A program made the translations under genes and the position numbers. A stretch of DNA of 38,463 nt from NCBI RefSeq assembly GCF_003475325.1, contig NZ_QRQC01000020.1, forward strand, positions 1-38,463, read 5' to 3'. Shown here one piece after another: positions 7,542 to 15,884 of the stretch (position 1 is the stretch's first letter; each line of letters starts with the position of its first letter). Below the pieces are notes generated by a model. It saw nothing but the letters and a program-made list of their open reading frames with translations, did not search any database and was not told the DNA's origin. This stretch comes from Collinsella sp. AF33-16. Its GTDB lineage: Bacteria; Actinomycetota; Coriobacteriia; Coriobacteriales; Coriobacteriaceae.

Positions 7542-8468
7542 CTAGTGCTCCTCGCCGGCGCGGGCCAGGTCGTAGGGCGTGGTCTGGTAGACGTAGTAGT
7601 TGAGCCAGTTGGTGTAGAGCAGCTGAGCCTGGCTGCGCCAGACGTTGCGCGGCTCGGCGGTGGGATCGTCGCCCGGGAAGTAATGCGCCGGCACCTGAGG
7701 GTTGAGCCCGCGCTTCACGTCGCGCTCGTACTCCAGGCGCAGCGTGTCGGTATCGTACTCGGGATGGCCAAAGACAAAAAAGCGGCGGCTGTCGGTCGAC
7801 TTGACGATATACAGGCCTACCTCGTCGGACACGGCCACGACTTCAAGCTGCGGCTCGGCCTCCACGTCCTCGCGGCGCACATCGGTGTTGCGCGAATGCA
7901 CGGCATAGAAGCGGTCGTCAAAGCCGCGGACCAGCGGGCTTTGCGGCTTCACCAGATAATGCTCAAATACGCCGCTCGCCTTTGCCGGCAGGTCGTACTT
8001 CTGGATACCGTAATGATGGTAGAGCCCCGCCTGCGCGCCCCAACAAATGTGCAGCGTGGAGTGCACGTGCGTGGTGGACCAATCCATGATCTGGCAGAGC
8101 TCGGGCCAGTAGTCGACCTCCTCGAACGGCATCTGCTCCACCGGCGCGCCCGTGATGATCAGGCCGTCGTAGTGGATGTCGCGGATGTCGTCGAACGTGC
8201 GGTAGAACGTCTCCAGGTGGCCGGCGCTCACGTGCGTGGCCTCGTGCGTCTTGGTGCGCAGCAGGTCCACCTCCACCTGCAACGGCGTGTTGGAGAGTTT
8301 GCGCATAATCTGCGTCTCGGTGGCGATCTTGGTGGGCATGAGGTTGAGGATGAGCACACGCAGCGGACGGATGTCCTGGTGCAGCGCGCGGTACTCGGTC
8401 ATGACAAAGATGTTCTCGCTCTCGAGCTGCGCGGCGGCAGGGAGGGCGTCGGGGATGCGAATGGGCAT
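7542..8468 (-). CDS. metA: Homoserine O-acyltransferase MetA, predicted acetyl-CoA type
   Basis: This 308-residue enzyme activates homoserine in methionine synthesis. The catalytic cysteine is C142 in [12 protein letters not shown]235 and E237 are in FVFGHPEYD. Length is typical. Residue 111 is glutamate (TGAPVE). In characterised MetA proteins Gly at this position goes with succinyl-CoA and Glu with acetyl-CoA, so an O-acetyltransferase is predicted despite the usual name. The start is well supported by AAGGAG six bases upstream. It is divergent from the dehydrogenase gene. I could not see a SAM riboswitch in the short leader. Confidence 0.95.
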   Translation of the reverse strand: MPIRIPDALPAAAQLESENIFVMTEYRALHQDIRPLRVLILNLMPTKIATETQIMRKLSNTPLQVEVDLLRTKTHEATHVSAGHLETFYRTFDDIRDIHYDGLIITGAPVEQMPFEEVDYWPELCQIMDWSTTHVHSTLHICWGAQAGLYHHYGIQKYDLPAKASGVFEHYLVKPQSPLVRGFDDRFYAVHSRNTDVRREDVEAEPQLEVVAVSDEVGLYIVKSTDSRRFFVFGHPEYDTDTLRLEYERDVKRGLNPQVPAHYFPGDDPTAEPRNVWRSQAQLLYTNWLNYYVYQTTPYDLARAGEEH

Positions 8469-8679
8469 GGATGCTCCTTACGAGTCAGTTGCAGCTATGG
8501 TACAACGAGCGGCCCCATCCGCGCGAGCACATCGCCCGGCGATGTCGCCAGCGGCCCAAATCACTCCAAAAGTAGAGATTAAAGCATGTCCCAAAAATCT
8601 ACTTCGCTTTAGCTTAGCAAAGTGACAGCAGGACGCTACAATGGTTCGATGCGAGAAACTCGGCCGAAAGGATACATAT
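8469..8679. promoter_or_regulatory. metA/dehydrogenase divergent promoter region
   Basis: A TACAAT at 8636-8641 could be a -10 box for the plus-strand dehydrogenase, without a convincing -35. AAAGGA just before 8680 is its ribosome-binding site. I see no methionine-responsive riboswitch fold. Confidence 0.35.
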
Positions 8680-9657
8680 ATGTACCAGACGCGTAAGATC
8701 GGTGTGGTCGGCCAGGGCCACGTAGGAGCACATGTCGCCAACAGCCTGCTCATGCAGGGCATTGCCGATGAGCTGTACCTGTGCGATATCAACGAGACCA
8801 AGGTGACATCCGAGGTCCAGGACCTGCGCGACTCCCTTTCGTTTGTCCCGTACAACACCAAGATCGTCAACTGCTACGACCACTACGAGGAGCTGGCCTG
8901 CTGCGACGTCATCGTCAACGCTGCCGGCAAGGTCGCGCTGGCCGCCGGCAACCGCGACGGTGAGCTGTTCTTTACCACCGACGCCGCCCGCACCTTTGCC
9001 AAGCGCATCGTCGACGCCGGCTTTGACGGCATCTTCGTGAGCATCTCCAACCCCTGCGACGTCGTGTGCACCGAGCTGTGGCACCTGACCGGCTACGATC
9101 CCAAGAAGATCATCGGCTCGGGCTGCGGTCTGGACTCCGCCCGCCTGCGCACCGAGATCTCCAAGAAGGTCGGTGTGAGCCCCAAGTCCATCGACGCCTA
9201 CATGATCGGCGAGCATGGCTTTAGCCAGCTGGCCGCCTTTAAGGCCGCAACCATCGCCGGCAAGAGCCTCAACGAGCTTCAGGCCGAAAACCCCGACAAG
9301 TACGCCTTTGACCACATGGAGGTCGAGGAGCTCGCGCGCAAGGGCGGCTATGTGACCTACCAGGGCAAGCAGTGCACCGAGTACGCCGTCGCCAACTCCG
9401 CTGCGCGTGTCTGCGCCGCCGTGCTGCACAACGAGCACGCCGTGCTTTCGGCCTCTACGCTCATGACTGGCCAGTATGGCGAAGAGGGCATCTTTACCTC
9501 CCTGCCGTGCGTGATCGGCGCCGAGGGCGTCGAGGAGGTCTACACGCTCGACCTTTCCGAGCACGAGCTCGAGGGCTTCCACAAGAGCTGCCAGCACATC
9601 CGCGACAACATCGCCCAGCTCGACTGGTGGGACGCCGAGGCGTACGACGCAAAGTAG
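8680..9657 (+). CDS. Lactate/malate dehydrogenase-family L-2-hydroxyacid dehydrogenase
   Basis: This 325-residue NAD-dependent oxidoreductase begins with GQGHVG (residues 11-16) in a Rossmann fold. Catalytic-type residues are N124 (SISNPCDVV), D152 and R157 (GLDSARLR) and H179 (IGEHG). The substrate loop reads AAGKVALAAGNRDG, not the AGxxxKPGETR of true LDH or the usual MDH R-rich loop, and IGEHG is followed by FSQ rather than DSE. Substrate identity (lactate, malate or branched hydroxy acid) is therefore uncertain. The ATG at 8680 fits GAAAGGA; an earlier ATG at 8641 lacks one. It is followed by a strong terminator. Confidence 0.88.
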   Translation: MYQTRKIGVVGQGHVGAHVANSLLMQGIADELYLCDINETKVTSEVQDLRDSLSFVPYNTKIVNCYDHYEELACCDVIVNAAGKVALAAGNRDGELFFTTDAARTFAKRIVDAGFDGIFVSISNPCDVVCTELWHLTGYDPKKIIGSGCGLDSARLRTEISKKVGVSPKSIDAYMIGEHGFSQLAAFKAATIAGKSLNELQAENPDKYAFDHMEVEELARKGGYVTYQGKQCTEYAVANSAARVCAAVLHNEHAVLSASTLMTGQYGEEGIFTSLPCVIGAEGVEEVYTLDLSEHELEGFHKSCQHIRDNIAQLDWWDAEAYDAK

Positions 9658-9702
9658 GCCGCTGGCTACCGCAACCTTGCGAATCTAAGCGCGATACTAA
9701 GC

Positions 9703-9740
9703 GGGCCGCGCCGGAAATCCCCGGCGCGGCCCACTTTTTT
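9703..9740 (+). terminator. Intrinsic terminator of the dehydrogenase gene
   Basis: GGGCCGCGCCGG (9703-9714) pairs perfectly with 9721-9732 around a six-base loop. Six Ts follow at 9735-9740. Confidence 0.93.
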
Positions 9741-9789
9741 GACTCACGCAGCGCCCTTGCGAATCGAAGGTGAATGGTTTTCCCGTTAC

Positions 9790-10758
9790 TTAGTACTGCT
9801 CGATGCCCATGTAGCGACGAACCTCGGGGCTGTGGTCGAACACCTTGCCGCGGGCGACGCGCAGCTCGCAGCTCATGTTGTAGAAGAAGATCGGCTCCAG
9901 GTACGAACGCACGCTGGCAGGCACGTCGCCCACGCCGTACTCGAGTGCGTCGAGCACCATGACCGTATCGGTGTGCGTGTTGAGGAACGCCAGCGCGCGC
10001 TCCTCCATGGGGCGGCACTCGCCCGATCCGAGCTGTACAAAGTAGAACACGCCGGGCTCGGTAGCCTCGAACGGGCCGTGGAAGTACTCGCCGGAGTGGA
10101 TGTAGCAGCAGTGCTGCCACTGCATCTCCATGAGCGAGCAGATGGCCATGGCGTAGGTCTGGCTAAAGTTGGAGCCGGATCCCAGGATGTAGAAGAACTC
10201 GTGCTGCTGGCAGAGCTCGGCAAAGCGATCGCCCAGCTCGGCGTTGACCTTCTCGCGGGCAGCGGGCAGCAGCGCATCCATCTGCTTAAGGCCGGCGTAC
10301 ATGTCGGCAAGCGCCTCGTAACCCTCCTGCTGGTGGAGCAGTTCGGCGGCGATCAGAGCGCCGATGCCCTGCGGCACCTCGGCCTGCGACACGCCCTCGC
10401 CCCAAGGGTAGACCCAGGTGGTCCACTTGCCGTTATCAATCTTGGAGCCCTCGCAGTCGGTCATGGCCACGACCTCGGCACCGGCTGCCAGCGCCATCTC
10501 GCAACCGTCGACGACCTCCTGCGTATTGCCGCTGTGGCTGCAGGCGATGACGAGTGACTTCTCGCCAAGACTCTTGGGGGCCATCAGGCAAAACTCGCGC
10601 GCCGTGTAAACCGTCGAGGTAAACGTGGTCGCCTCGCGCTTGAGCAGCTCGTTGGCCGGCATCAGGTCGATCATCGAACCGCCGCAGGCAATCCAAAAAA
10701 CGTTCTCAATCTTGCCCTTGCGCTCGATAATTTCCTGAACCAGATCATGTGCGTTCAT
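9790..10758 (-). CDS. SIS-domain sugar isomerase/deglycase, FrlB-like (first copy)
   Basis: This 322-residue protein has two SIS phosphosugar-binding domains: FWIACGGS and SHSGNTQEVV in the first, and YILGSGSN and SGEYFHGPFE in the second. The layout, the SGEYFHGPFEATEPGV segment and the RRYMGIEQY ending resemble fructoselysine-6-phosphate deglycase FrlB. It is much shorter than GlmS and lacks the glutaminase domain. FrlB-type enzymes split 6-phosphorylated Amadori products into glucose 6-phosphate and an amine. AAGGAGG precedes the start. It lies downstream of a recQ-gntR pair on the same strand, with two direct repeats upstream (10815-10894) that may be operator sites. The exact amine substrate is unknown. 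Confidence 0.8.
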   Translation of the reverse strand: MNAHDLVQEIIERKGKIENVFWIACGGSMIDLMPANELLKREATTFTSTVYTAREFCLMAPKSLGEKSLVIACSHSGNTQEVVDGCEMALAAGAEVVAMTDCEGSKIDNGKWTTWVYPWGEGVSQAEVPQGIGALIAAELLHQQEGYEALADMYAGLKQMDALLPAAREKVNAELGDRFAELCQQHEFFYILGSGSNFSQTYAMAICSLMEMQWQHCCYIHSGEYFHGPFEATEPGVFYFVQLGSGECRPMEERALAFLNTHTDTVMVLDALEYGVGDVPASVRSYLEPIFFYNMSCELRVARGKVFDHSPEVRRYMGIEQY

Positions 10759-10814
10759 CCTGATGTTCCTCCTTGTGGGGCGGCTTTGAGCGACGACAGC
10801 TCGTACCTGCGGTC

Positions 10815-10894
10815 GTTCTATGTTGTCCTATTTATAGCACGCAAGCTGTCGCAGGTGAAGTCATTGCGGCAAATTTGTTCCATATTGTTCTATT
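10815..10894 (-). promoter_or_regulatory. Tandem 18-base direct repeats upstream of the SIS gene
   Basis: GTTCTATGTTGTCCTATT (10815-10832) and GTTCCATATTGTTCTATT (10877-10894) match at 15 of 18 positions and start 62 bases apart. They sit between the gntR stop and the SIS start, as expected for binding sites of the neighbouring GntR. Confidence 0.55.
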
Positions 10895-10902
10895 CGTGGA
10901 TG

Positions 10903-11667
10903 TTAGATGTCGAACACGTAGCGCGAGCCCACGATCTTTTGGCGCCCGAGCAGCAGGGGGCGCTCGTCTGCATCGGTAAAATACGCCTCCATATAAAAGA
11001 GCGGCTCGCCGACCGGCACCTCCAGCAGCGGGGCCACCTGGGCATCGGCAAGCGCGATCTCCACGGTACAGGGGTCGGACTTGAGCGGCGCGCGGCCCGA
11101 GTGGTCGGCAACGAGCGCAAAGATCGAGTTATCGGTGAGGTCCTCGGCGGCCAGCGTCTGCAGGTAGGGATGGTCGGCGAGCACAAAGGCGTTGTTCTCG
11201 AGCATGACGGGGATGCCGTCGGCCGTGCGCACGCGCTCGACCACGATGAGCTCGCAGCCGGGCTCCACGCCAAAAAACGCCGCGTCCTCGCGCGTCGCCG
11301 CAACCACCGTGCGCGACACCAGGCGCGCTCCGGCCACCATGTCGTTGGCGGCGCAACCCTCGGAAAAGCTCTGAACGTCGCCCTTCTGGCGAATCTTGCG
11401 CTTGAGCTTGGGAGCGCACACAAAGGTGCCCCTCCCCTGCTGGCGGTTGAGATAGCCCGCACGCGACAGCTCCTCGATGGCGCGGCGCACGGTGACGCGA
11501 CCCACGCCGTAGGACTTCGCGAGCTCCATCTCGGAAGGAATGCACGAGCCGGCTGTGTACACGCCGCGCGCGATCTCGCCCTTTAGGTCGTCCATAACCT
11601 GCTGGTACAGAGGCACGGCGGAAACCTCGGCGCGCTCAGAACGTTCGGTCTTGTTATCGGTTGCCAT
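10903..11667 (-). CDS. GntR/HutC-family regulator (UTRA), likely controls the adjacent SIS gene
   Basis: This 254-residue protein has a winged helix (VPLYQQVMDDLKGEIARG, IPSEMELAKSYGVGRVTVR, about residues 18-90) and a C-terminal UTRA domain ending in GSRYVFDI. It starts two bases after the recQ stop, so the two are probably cotranscribed, with the ribosome-binding site (GGAG) inside the end of recQ. The SIS deglycase gene follows 144 bases downstream, separated by a pair of direct repeats. The related GntR at 14053-14772 shares the C-terminal pattern GSRYVMVL. The effector is probably a phosphorylated sugar derivative, by analogy with the family. Confidence 0.92.
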   Translation of the reverse strand: MATDNKTERSERAEVSAVPLYQQVMDDLKGEIARGVYTAGSCIPSEMELAKSYGVGRVTVRRAIEELSRAGYLNRQQGRGTFVCAPKLKRKIRQKGDVQSFSEGCAANDMVAGARLVSRTVVAATREDAAFFGVEPGCELIVVERVRTADGIPVMLENNAFVLADHPYLQTLAAEDLTDNSIFALVADHSGRAPLKSDPCTVEIALADAQVAPLLEVPVGEPLFYMEAYFTDADERPLLLGRQKIVGSRYVFDI

Positions 11668-11669
11668 CG

Positions 11670-13646
11670 TTACGCTCCATCCCGCGCATGCTCGGACTCA
11701 AACTCTTCAATCGCCGCCATAAACTGCTCGCCAAAGGCGTCGGCCTTTTTCTCGCCAATGCCGTTGACCTGGATCAGCTCGTCGCGTGTCTGCGGGCGCA
11801 GGCGGCACAGGCCGCGCAGGGCCTTGTCGGAAAAGACCATGTACGGCGCCATCTCCAGCTCGGTCGAAATCTCCTTGCGGAGGGCACGCAGGCGCTCGAA
11901 CAGCTCGGCGTCGTCGCCCACGCGCGGGCGCTGATCCAGCTCGGCCTCCTCGCGCAGCAGATCCACCGCACGGCGGGCGCGGGCCGAGGCCTTGCGCTTG
12001 GACGCGCGACGCTTAACGGTAAAGGCAAACGCCTCATCCTCGACCTCGGTGGCACGCGGGCCCAGCCCCACGACCGGGTACTGCCCCTGCGAGGTGGCCA
12101 AATAACCGCGGCCGCACAGTTGGCCGATGATGTCCTTGATGCGCCCGACCGATTCGCTCGACAGCTCACCGTAGCCGCGGTCCTCGTCCAGATGCATCTG
12201 GCGAATGCGCTCGGTATTGCCGCCGTGAAGCACATCGGTGATCAGCGACTTGCCAAAGCGCATGGGACGCGTGGCCACATAGCGCACAGCGGCGCGGGCC
12301 ATATCGGTGACATCCTCGACCTCGAACTGCGTGAGACAGTTGCTGCAGTTGCCGCAGCCCTCGGCGTCGTCTGCCGTGCCGCCCGCGGCGGCTGCCGCAT
12401 GCTCGGCCGCGGCCTCGTCGCCAAAGTAGCGCAGCATGTATTCGCGCAGGCAGCCGGTGGTATTGCAGTAGCCCTCCATCTGGCTGAGCAGACGATATCG
12501 ATTCTGGAGCGCCCACGCGCGCTGCTCGTCGTCGAGCGCCTCATCGGCAGCATCGCCGCGATCGATCAGAAAGCGGCGCATGCGAAAATCGTTGCCGTTC
12601 CACAGCAAGTGGCAGCTGGCCGGGTCGCCGTCGCGACCGGCGCGGCCCGCCTCCTGGTAGTAGGCCTCGATGCTCTCGGGCACGTTGTTGTGGATCACGT
12701 AGCGCACGTTGGGCTTATCGATGCCCATGCCAAAGGCGTTGGTGGCAACCATCACCTGAATATCGTCGTCGATAAAGGCGCGCTGGCTTTGGCGGCGGGC
12801 CTCGTTGCCCATGCCGGCATGGTAGCGGCCAACGCGAATGCCGCTGGGGCCCAGCGCCTCGGCAAGCTCGCCTGCCAGCGCATCGACCGTCTTGCGGGTC
12901 GAGCAATACACGATGCCGCTCTCGCCCGAATGCGCGATCACATAGTCGCGCACCCACGCGGCCTTGGCCTTGTCGCCCATCTCCTCGCAGCCAAAGTAGA
13001 GGTTCTTGCGATCGAAGCCCGTCACCACCGTCGCGGGGTTTTGCAGGCCGAGCATCTGCTGAATGTCCGCGCGCACACGCTCGGTCGCCGTAGCGGTAAA
13101 GGCCGCCACGATGGGGCGCTGCGGCAGGGAATCGATGAACTCGCGAATCTGCAGGTAGGCGGGGCGGAAATCCTGGCCCCATTGGCTCACGCAGTGGGCC
13201 TCGTCAATGGCCACGAGTGGCACGCCAATGCCGCCGCCTGCCGCAGCCTCCTGCGCAAAGGCCAAAAAGCGCGGCTCGAGCAGGCGCTCGGGCGCCACGT
13301 ACATAAGCTGGTAGCGGCCCTCGCGCGCCCGCTTGAGCACGGTGTTTTGCTGGGCCGGAGTAAGGCTGGAGTTGAGATAGCTGGGTCGCGCACCCGCCGC
13401 GAGCAACGCACGGGTCTGGTCCTCCATAAGCGACAGCAGCGGACTCACCACAAAGGTGATGCCGGGCAGCATGAGCGCGGGCACCTGGTAGCAAATGGAC
13501 TTGCCGGCGCCCGTGGGCATAACACCCAGCGCATCGCGACCGGCAAGGATCGCATCGACCATGCGGTCCTGTCCCGGGCGAAACGAGGTGTAGCCAAAAT
13601 AGGCGCCGAGCGTGTCGAGCGCCATCTGCTGCATGTTATCGGTCAT
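11670..13646 (-). CDS. recQ: ATP-dependent DNA helicase RecQ
   Basis: This 658-residue superfamily 2 3'-5' helicase acts in recombination repair. Motifs include FRPGQ (Q motif), PTGAGKS near residue 45 (Walker A), IDEAHCVSQWG near 148 (DEAH) and QEAGRAGRDG (motif VI). The zinc-binding RQC cysteines follow (CNTTGC and CGNCSNC). The C-terminal HRDC domain carries FSDKALRGL and VNGIGEKKADAFGE. Length is typical of full RecQ. TAGGAAA precedes the ATG. It is followed two bases later by a gntR gene on the same strand, an unusual pairing that suggests shared transcription rather than shared function. Confidence 0.97.
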   Translation of the reverse strand: MTDNMQQMALDTLGAYFGYTSFRPGQDRMVDAILAGRDALGVMPTGAGKSICYQVPALMLPGITFVVSPLLSLMEDQTRALLAAGARPSYLNSSLTPAQQNTVLKRAREGRYQLMYVAPERLLEPRFLAFAQEAAAGGGIGVPLVAIDEAHCVSQWGQDFRPAYLQIREFIDSLPQRPIVAAFTATATERVRADIQQMLGLQNPATVVTGFDRKNLYFGCEEMGDKAKAAWVRDYVIAHSGESGIVYCSTRKTVDALAGELAEALGPSGIRVGRYHAGMGNEARRQSQRAFIDDDIQVMVATNAFGMGIDKPNVRYVIHNNVPESIEAYYQEAGRAGRDGDPASCHLLWNGNDFRMRRFLIDRGDAADEALDDEQRAWALQNRYRLLSQMEGYCNTTGCLREYMLRYFGDEAAAEHAAAAAGGTADDAEGCGNCSNCLTQFEVEDVTDMARAAVRYVATRPMRFGKSLITDVLHGGNTERIRQMHLDEDRGYGELSSESVGRIKDIIGQLCGRGYLATSQGQYPVVGLGPRATEVEDEAFAFTVKRRASKRKASARARRAVDLLREEAELDQRPRVGDDAELFERLRALRKEISTELEMAPYMVFSDKALRGLCRLRPQTRDELIQVNGIGEKKADAFGEQFMAAIEEFESEHARDGA

Positions 13647-13744
13647 GGTTTCCTAACGTCCAAGTCATCTGCCGCCGATTATACGCCGCCACGCGGACCA
13701 GCGTTGCACGGCTGCCGGCCACGGACAATGTGGTCCAAAGGGAA

Positions 13745-13840
13745 CGAGCGTGGATTTTCGGACACTTTCCGGATGAACGTGGATAATCTCCCACTTTAAG
13801 CCCGTCACCAAGCAAAAAACGGGAGATTATCCACGCTCAT
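13745..13840. repeat. TCCACGCTC repeat element, copy 4
   Basis: Here the extra GAGCGTGGA (13745) precedes the hairpin, whose left arm starts with GAACGTGGA at 13774, again a 29-base spacing. The right arm GGGAGATTATCCACGCTC ends near 13840. The orientation is opposite to copies 2 and 3. Confidence 0.88.
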
Positions 13841-13909
13841 TCTGCGAGTAGTCGTTGAGAACGCTCTTGACAAGCGCGGAAATGTCGCTGGTTGAGCATA
13901 AGTCAGCGA

Positions 13910-14007
13910 AAACGCCCCTAAGCGAGCAAGGTGACGTGAAAGAGGAGGGAAGCGTACTTCGGTACGCGACCGACGATTGAACGTCAGATTGCCGCTTAGG
14001 GGCGTTT
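13910..14007 (+). ncRNA. Candidate structured RNA with UUCG tetraloop
   Basis: AAACGCCCCTAAGCG (13910-13924) pairs perfectly with 13993-14007. An inner helix (13926-13937 with 13981-13992) pairs at 10 of 12 positions beyond a single bulged A. The apex is GCGTAC-TTCG-GTACGC (13952-13967), a C(UUCG)G tetraloop when read on the plus strand. Purine-rich single-stranded segments (GAAAGAGGAGGGAA) flank it. This nested architecture is more RNA-like than terminator-like; no T tract follows. It could be a family motif such as Collinsella-1, which I cannot check. Confidence 0.5.
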
Positions 14008-14022
14008 GCAGCGTCGACCGGT

Positions 14023-14044
14023 CCGCCGTTCGTTAGAACGGCGG
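14023..14044 (-). terminator. Hairpin downstream of gntR
   Basis: CCGCCGTTC (14023-14031) pairs perfectly with 14036-14044 around a four-base loop. It lies eight bases past the GntR stop at 14053 on the minus strand. No T tract follows, so termination would be weak. Confidence 0.4.
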
Positions 14045-14052
14045 AACCAACC

Positions 14053-14772
14053 CTACAGGACCATGACGTAGCGACTGCCCACGTAGTACTGTTTGCCGAG
14101 CAAGACCGGCTCGCCATTGGGACCGATAAAGCCGGCGCGCAGGTTGAGCAGCGGATCGTGCGGAGCGATGCCCAGCTCGGCCGCCTGCTCAGCGCTGGCG
14201 CGAACGGCCTCGACCGTACGGTAGCCAGCCGAGACAATCGGGGTTCCGCCAACACGCCCGACCTCGGCAAAAATCGACTTGTCCTCAAGGTCGGCTGTCA
14301 ACAGTTCACGGTAGGCGTCAAACGGCACAAAGACGTTCTCCTCAAAGATGGGCTCGCCGTCGGCCGTGCGCACGCGCTTGATATGCAGCAGCAGCGCGCC
14401 CTTCTGCAGGCCAAAGAACTCCATCTCGTTTTGGCGCGCCGGAACAATCTGGCGATCGACCACATGTGCACCGGCCTTCATGCCATTGTCGGCACACAGC
14501 GCGGTAAACGTCTGCAGCGTCGAGGCGTGGAACTGACGGTTGATGTGCGGCGTGGAAACAAAGGTGCCACGGCCCTGCTGCTTAACCAGGTAGCCATCGG
14601 AGCACAGCTCCTCGACGGCGCGGCGCACCGTAATGCGGCTCACCTCGTACTGCTCAGCAAGCTCAAGCTCGGACGGGATGCGCTCCTTAGGTGCATAAAC
14701 ACCTTTCTCGATCGCATCCTTGATTTCGTCGTAAATCTGTTGGTAAAGCGGTGCATTTTTGGGCGGAAGCAT
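14053..14772 (-). CDS. GntR/HutC-family regulator (UTRA), candidate regulator of the PTS/epimerase block
   Basis: This 239-residue regulator has a winged helix in residues 5-75 (APLYQQIYDEIKDAIEKG, IPSELELAEQYEVSRITVR) and a UTRA domain ending in GKQYYVGSRYVMVL. Its promoter region contains ACGTATATAACGTCT (14810-14824). The same 15 bases occur exactly, inverted, upstream of PTS EIIA (19230-19244), and their 12-base core lies upstream of the FrlC-like gene (19348-19359). That makes it the best candidate for autoregulated control of those units, an inference from the shared site. It follows the YitT gene by 104 bases on the same strand but has its own promoter region. Confidence 0.92.
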   Translation of the reverse strand: MLPPKNAPLYQQIYDEIKDAIEKGVYAPKERIPSELELAEQYEVSRITVRRAVEELCSDGYLVKQQGRGTFVSTPHINRQFHASTLQTFTALCADNGMKAGAHVVDRQIVPARQNEMEFFGLQKGALLLHIKRVRTADGEPIFEENVFVPFDAYRELLTADLEDKSIFAEVGRVGGTPIVSAGYRTVEAVRASAEQAAELGIAPHDPLLNLRAGFIGPNGEPVLLGKQYYVGSRYVMVL

Positions 14773-14809
14773 ATCTGATCACTCTTATCAAAATATCGAA
14801 ATAACTAAT

Positions 14810-14824
14810 ACGTATATAACGTCT
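14810..14824 (-). promoter_or_regulatory. Shared 15-base operator candidate, site A
   Basis: ACGTATATAACGTCT lies 38 bases upstream of the GntR start. It is identical to the reverse complement of 19230-19244. Confidence 0.6.
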
Positions 14825-14876
14825 TTTTATATGTTACCTTAGTTTGATAAAACGATACACCGCATACAGCAAATCT

Positions 14877-15884
14877 TTACTTGCCGTCGTCCTGCTGCAG
14901 GCTGTCCTGCTCGCTGAGGCGCGCCTGCCTGCTGGCCATGCGTGCGGGCTTGTCGGGATCGGGAACGGCCGTGGGCATGGGCTCGTCGACATGACCGCCC
15001 CACCAGCCGCCCACAAAGTTGAGCGTGTGGAACACATTGATCACGGCGCCGGGGTCAACATCGCACACCAGCTTGATAATGTCCTGGCTCTCGTAGGTCG
15101 AGACAACGGTGTGCAGCAAGTACATCTTCTCGCGGCTATATCCGCCGATGACCTCGGCGCAGCTAATGCCATGCTGAAAATGGTCAACATAGGCGGTCAT
15201 GACCTCGTCTGCCTTGCGCGTCGTGATCTGCAGCGTCACACGGTCGTAGCGGCGGTAGAAGCTGTCGATGGTCTTGGTCGAAATAAACTGGAACACGATG
15301 GAGTACGCCGCGTTATCCCAGCCAAACATAAAGCCAAAGATCGCCAGGATAAAGCAGTTAAAACCAAAGATGACGCCCCAGATGGTCTTGCCCGTGTGGT
15401 TGGAGACCCACAGCGCGATGAAGTCGGTGCCGCCGGTGGATGCGCCGGATTTAAGCGCGATGGCAGCGCCCAGGCCCGAGACCACACCGCCAAAAATGAT
15501 GAGCATGATCTTGTCGCCCAAAAACGGCGCGAAGTGAAAGATATTGAGGAACAGCGACGAGAGCATGACCTGCATCATCGAGAAGATGACGAAGCGCTTG
15601 CTAATGCCGCTCCAGCATAGGAGCGCCACGGGGATATTGAGCGCGAGCATACCGAGCGAGATGTCGATGTGAACACCGCCCAGCGAGGTAACGCGATCGA
15701 GCAGGACCGCAACGCCGGTGAGGCCGCTCGGAAGCAGGTCGGCGGGCTGAATGAACGCCTGGATCAGGAATGTCTGGAGAACGGCGGAAATCGTGACCGC
15801 CACGGCAGTAATGGCGCGGCGGACGATGGTGAGGCGGCCGAGCACGAGCACTCGGTCCGTGAGCTGATCGATGGCGTTCGCCAC
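14877..15884 (-). CDS. YitT family membrane protein (DUF161/DUF2179)
   Basis: This is a 335-residue integral membrane protein. Hydrophobic segments in about the first 220 residues (for example VTISAVLQTFLIQAF, IPVALLCWSGI, VVSGLGAAIAL with SGASTGGTDF, and FNCFILAIFGFMFG) form the YitT core. A soluble C-terminal DUF2179 domain follows, with RKADEVMTAYVDHFQHG and VDPGAVINVFH. The start is GTG at 15884, well placed after AAAGGAG. The family's transport function is not established. The C-terminal tail is long, basic and glutamine-rich. It precedes a GntR gene, but the shared operator lies between them. Confidence 0.9.
   Translation of the reverse strand: MANAIDQLTDRVLVLGRLTIVRRAITAVAVTISAVLQTFLIQAFIQPADLLPSGLTGVAVLLDRVTSLGGVHIDISLGMLALNIPVALLCWSGISKRFVIFSMMQVMLSSLFLNIFHFAPFLGDKIMLIIFGGVVSGLGAAIALKSGASTGGTDFIALWVSNHTGKTIWGVIFGFNCFILAIFGFMFGWDNAAYSIVFQFISTKTIDSFYRRYDRVTLQITTRKADEVMTAYVDHFQHGISCAEVIGGYSREKMYLLHTVVSTYESQDIIKLVCDVDPGAVINVFHTLNFVGGWWGGHVDEPMPTAVPDPDKPARMASRQARLSEQDSLQQDDGK

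Larger units (their letters stand above)
13647..14052. other. Noncoding region with repeat element and candidate structured RNA
   Basis: This 406-base gap holds a TCCACGCTC element (13745-13840), a candidate structured RNA (13910-14007) and a hairpin (14023-14044). Short frames read through it only because the arms lack stops; no ribosome-binding site supports them. Confidence 0.7.

Noticed and set aside
8469..8640. SAM-type riboswitch upstream of metA
   Set aside because: The leader is short and lacks the conserved core and multi-stem layout of known SAM riboswitches.
11661..13799. A 712-codon plus-strand frame
   Set aside because: It is antisense to recQ and has no recognisable family features.
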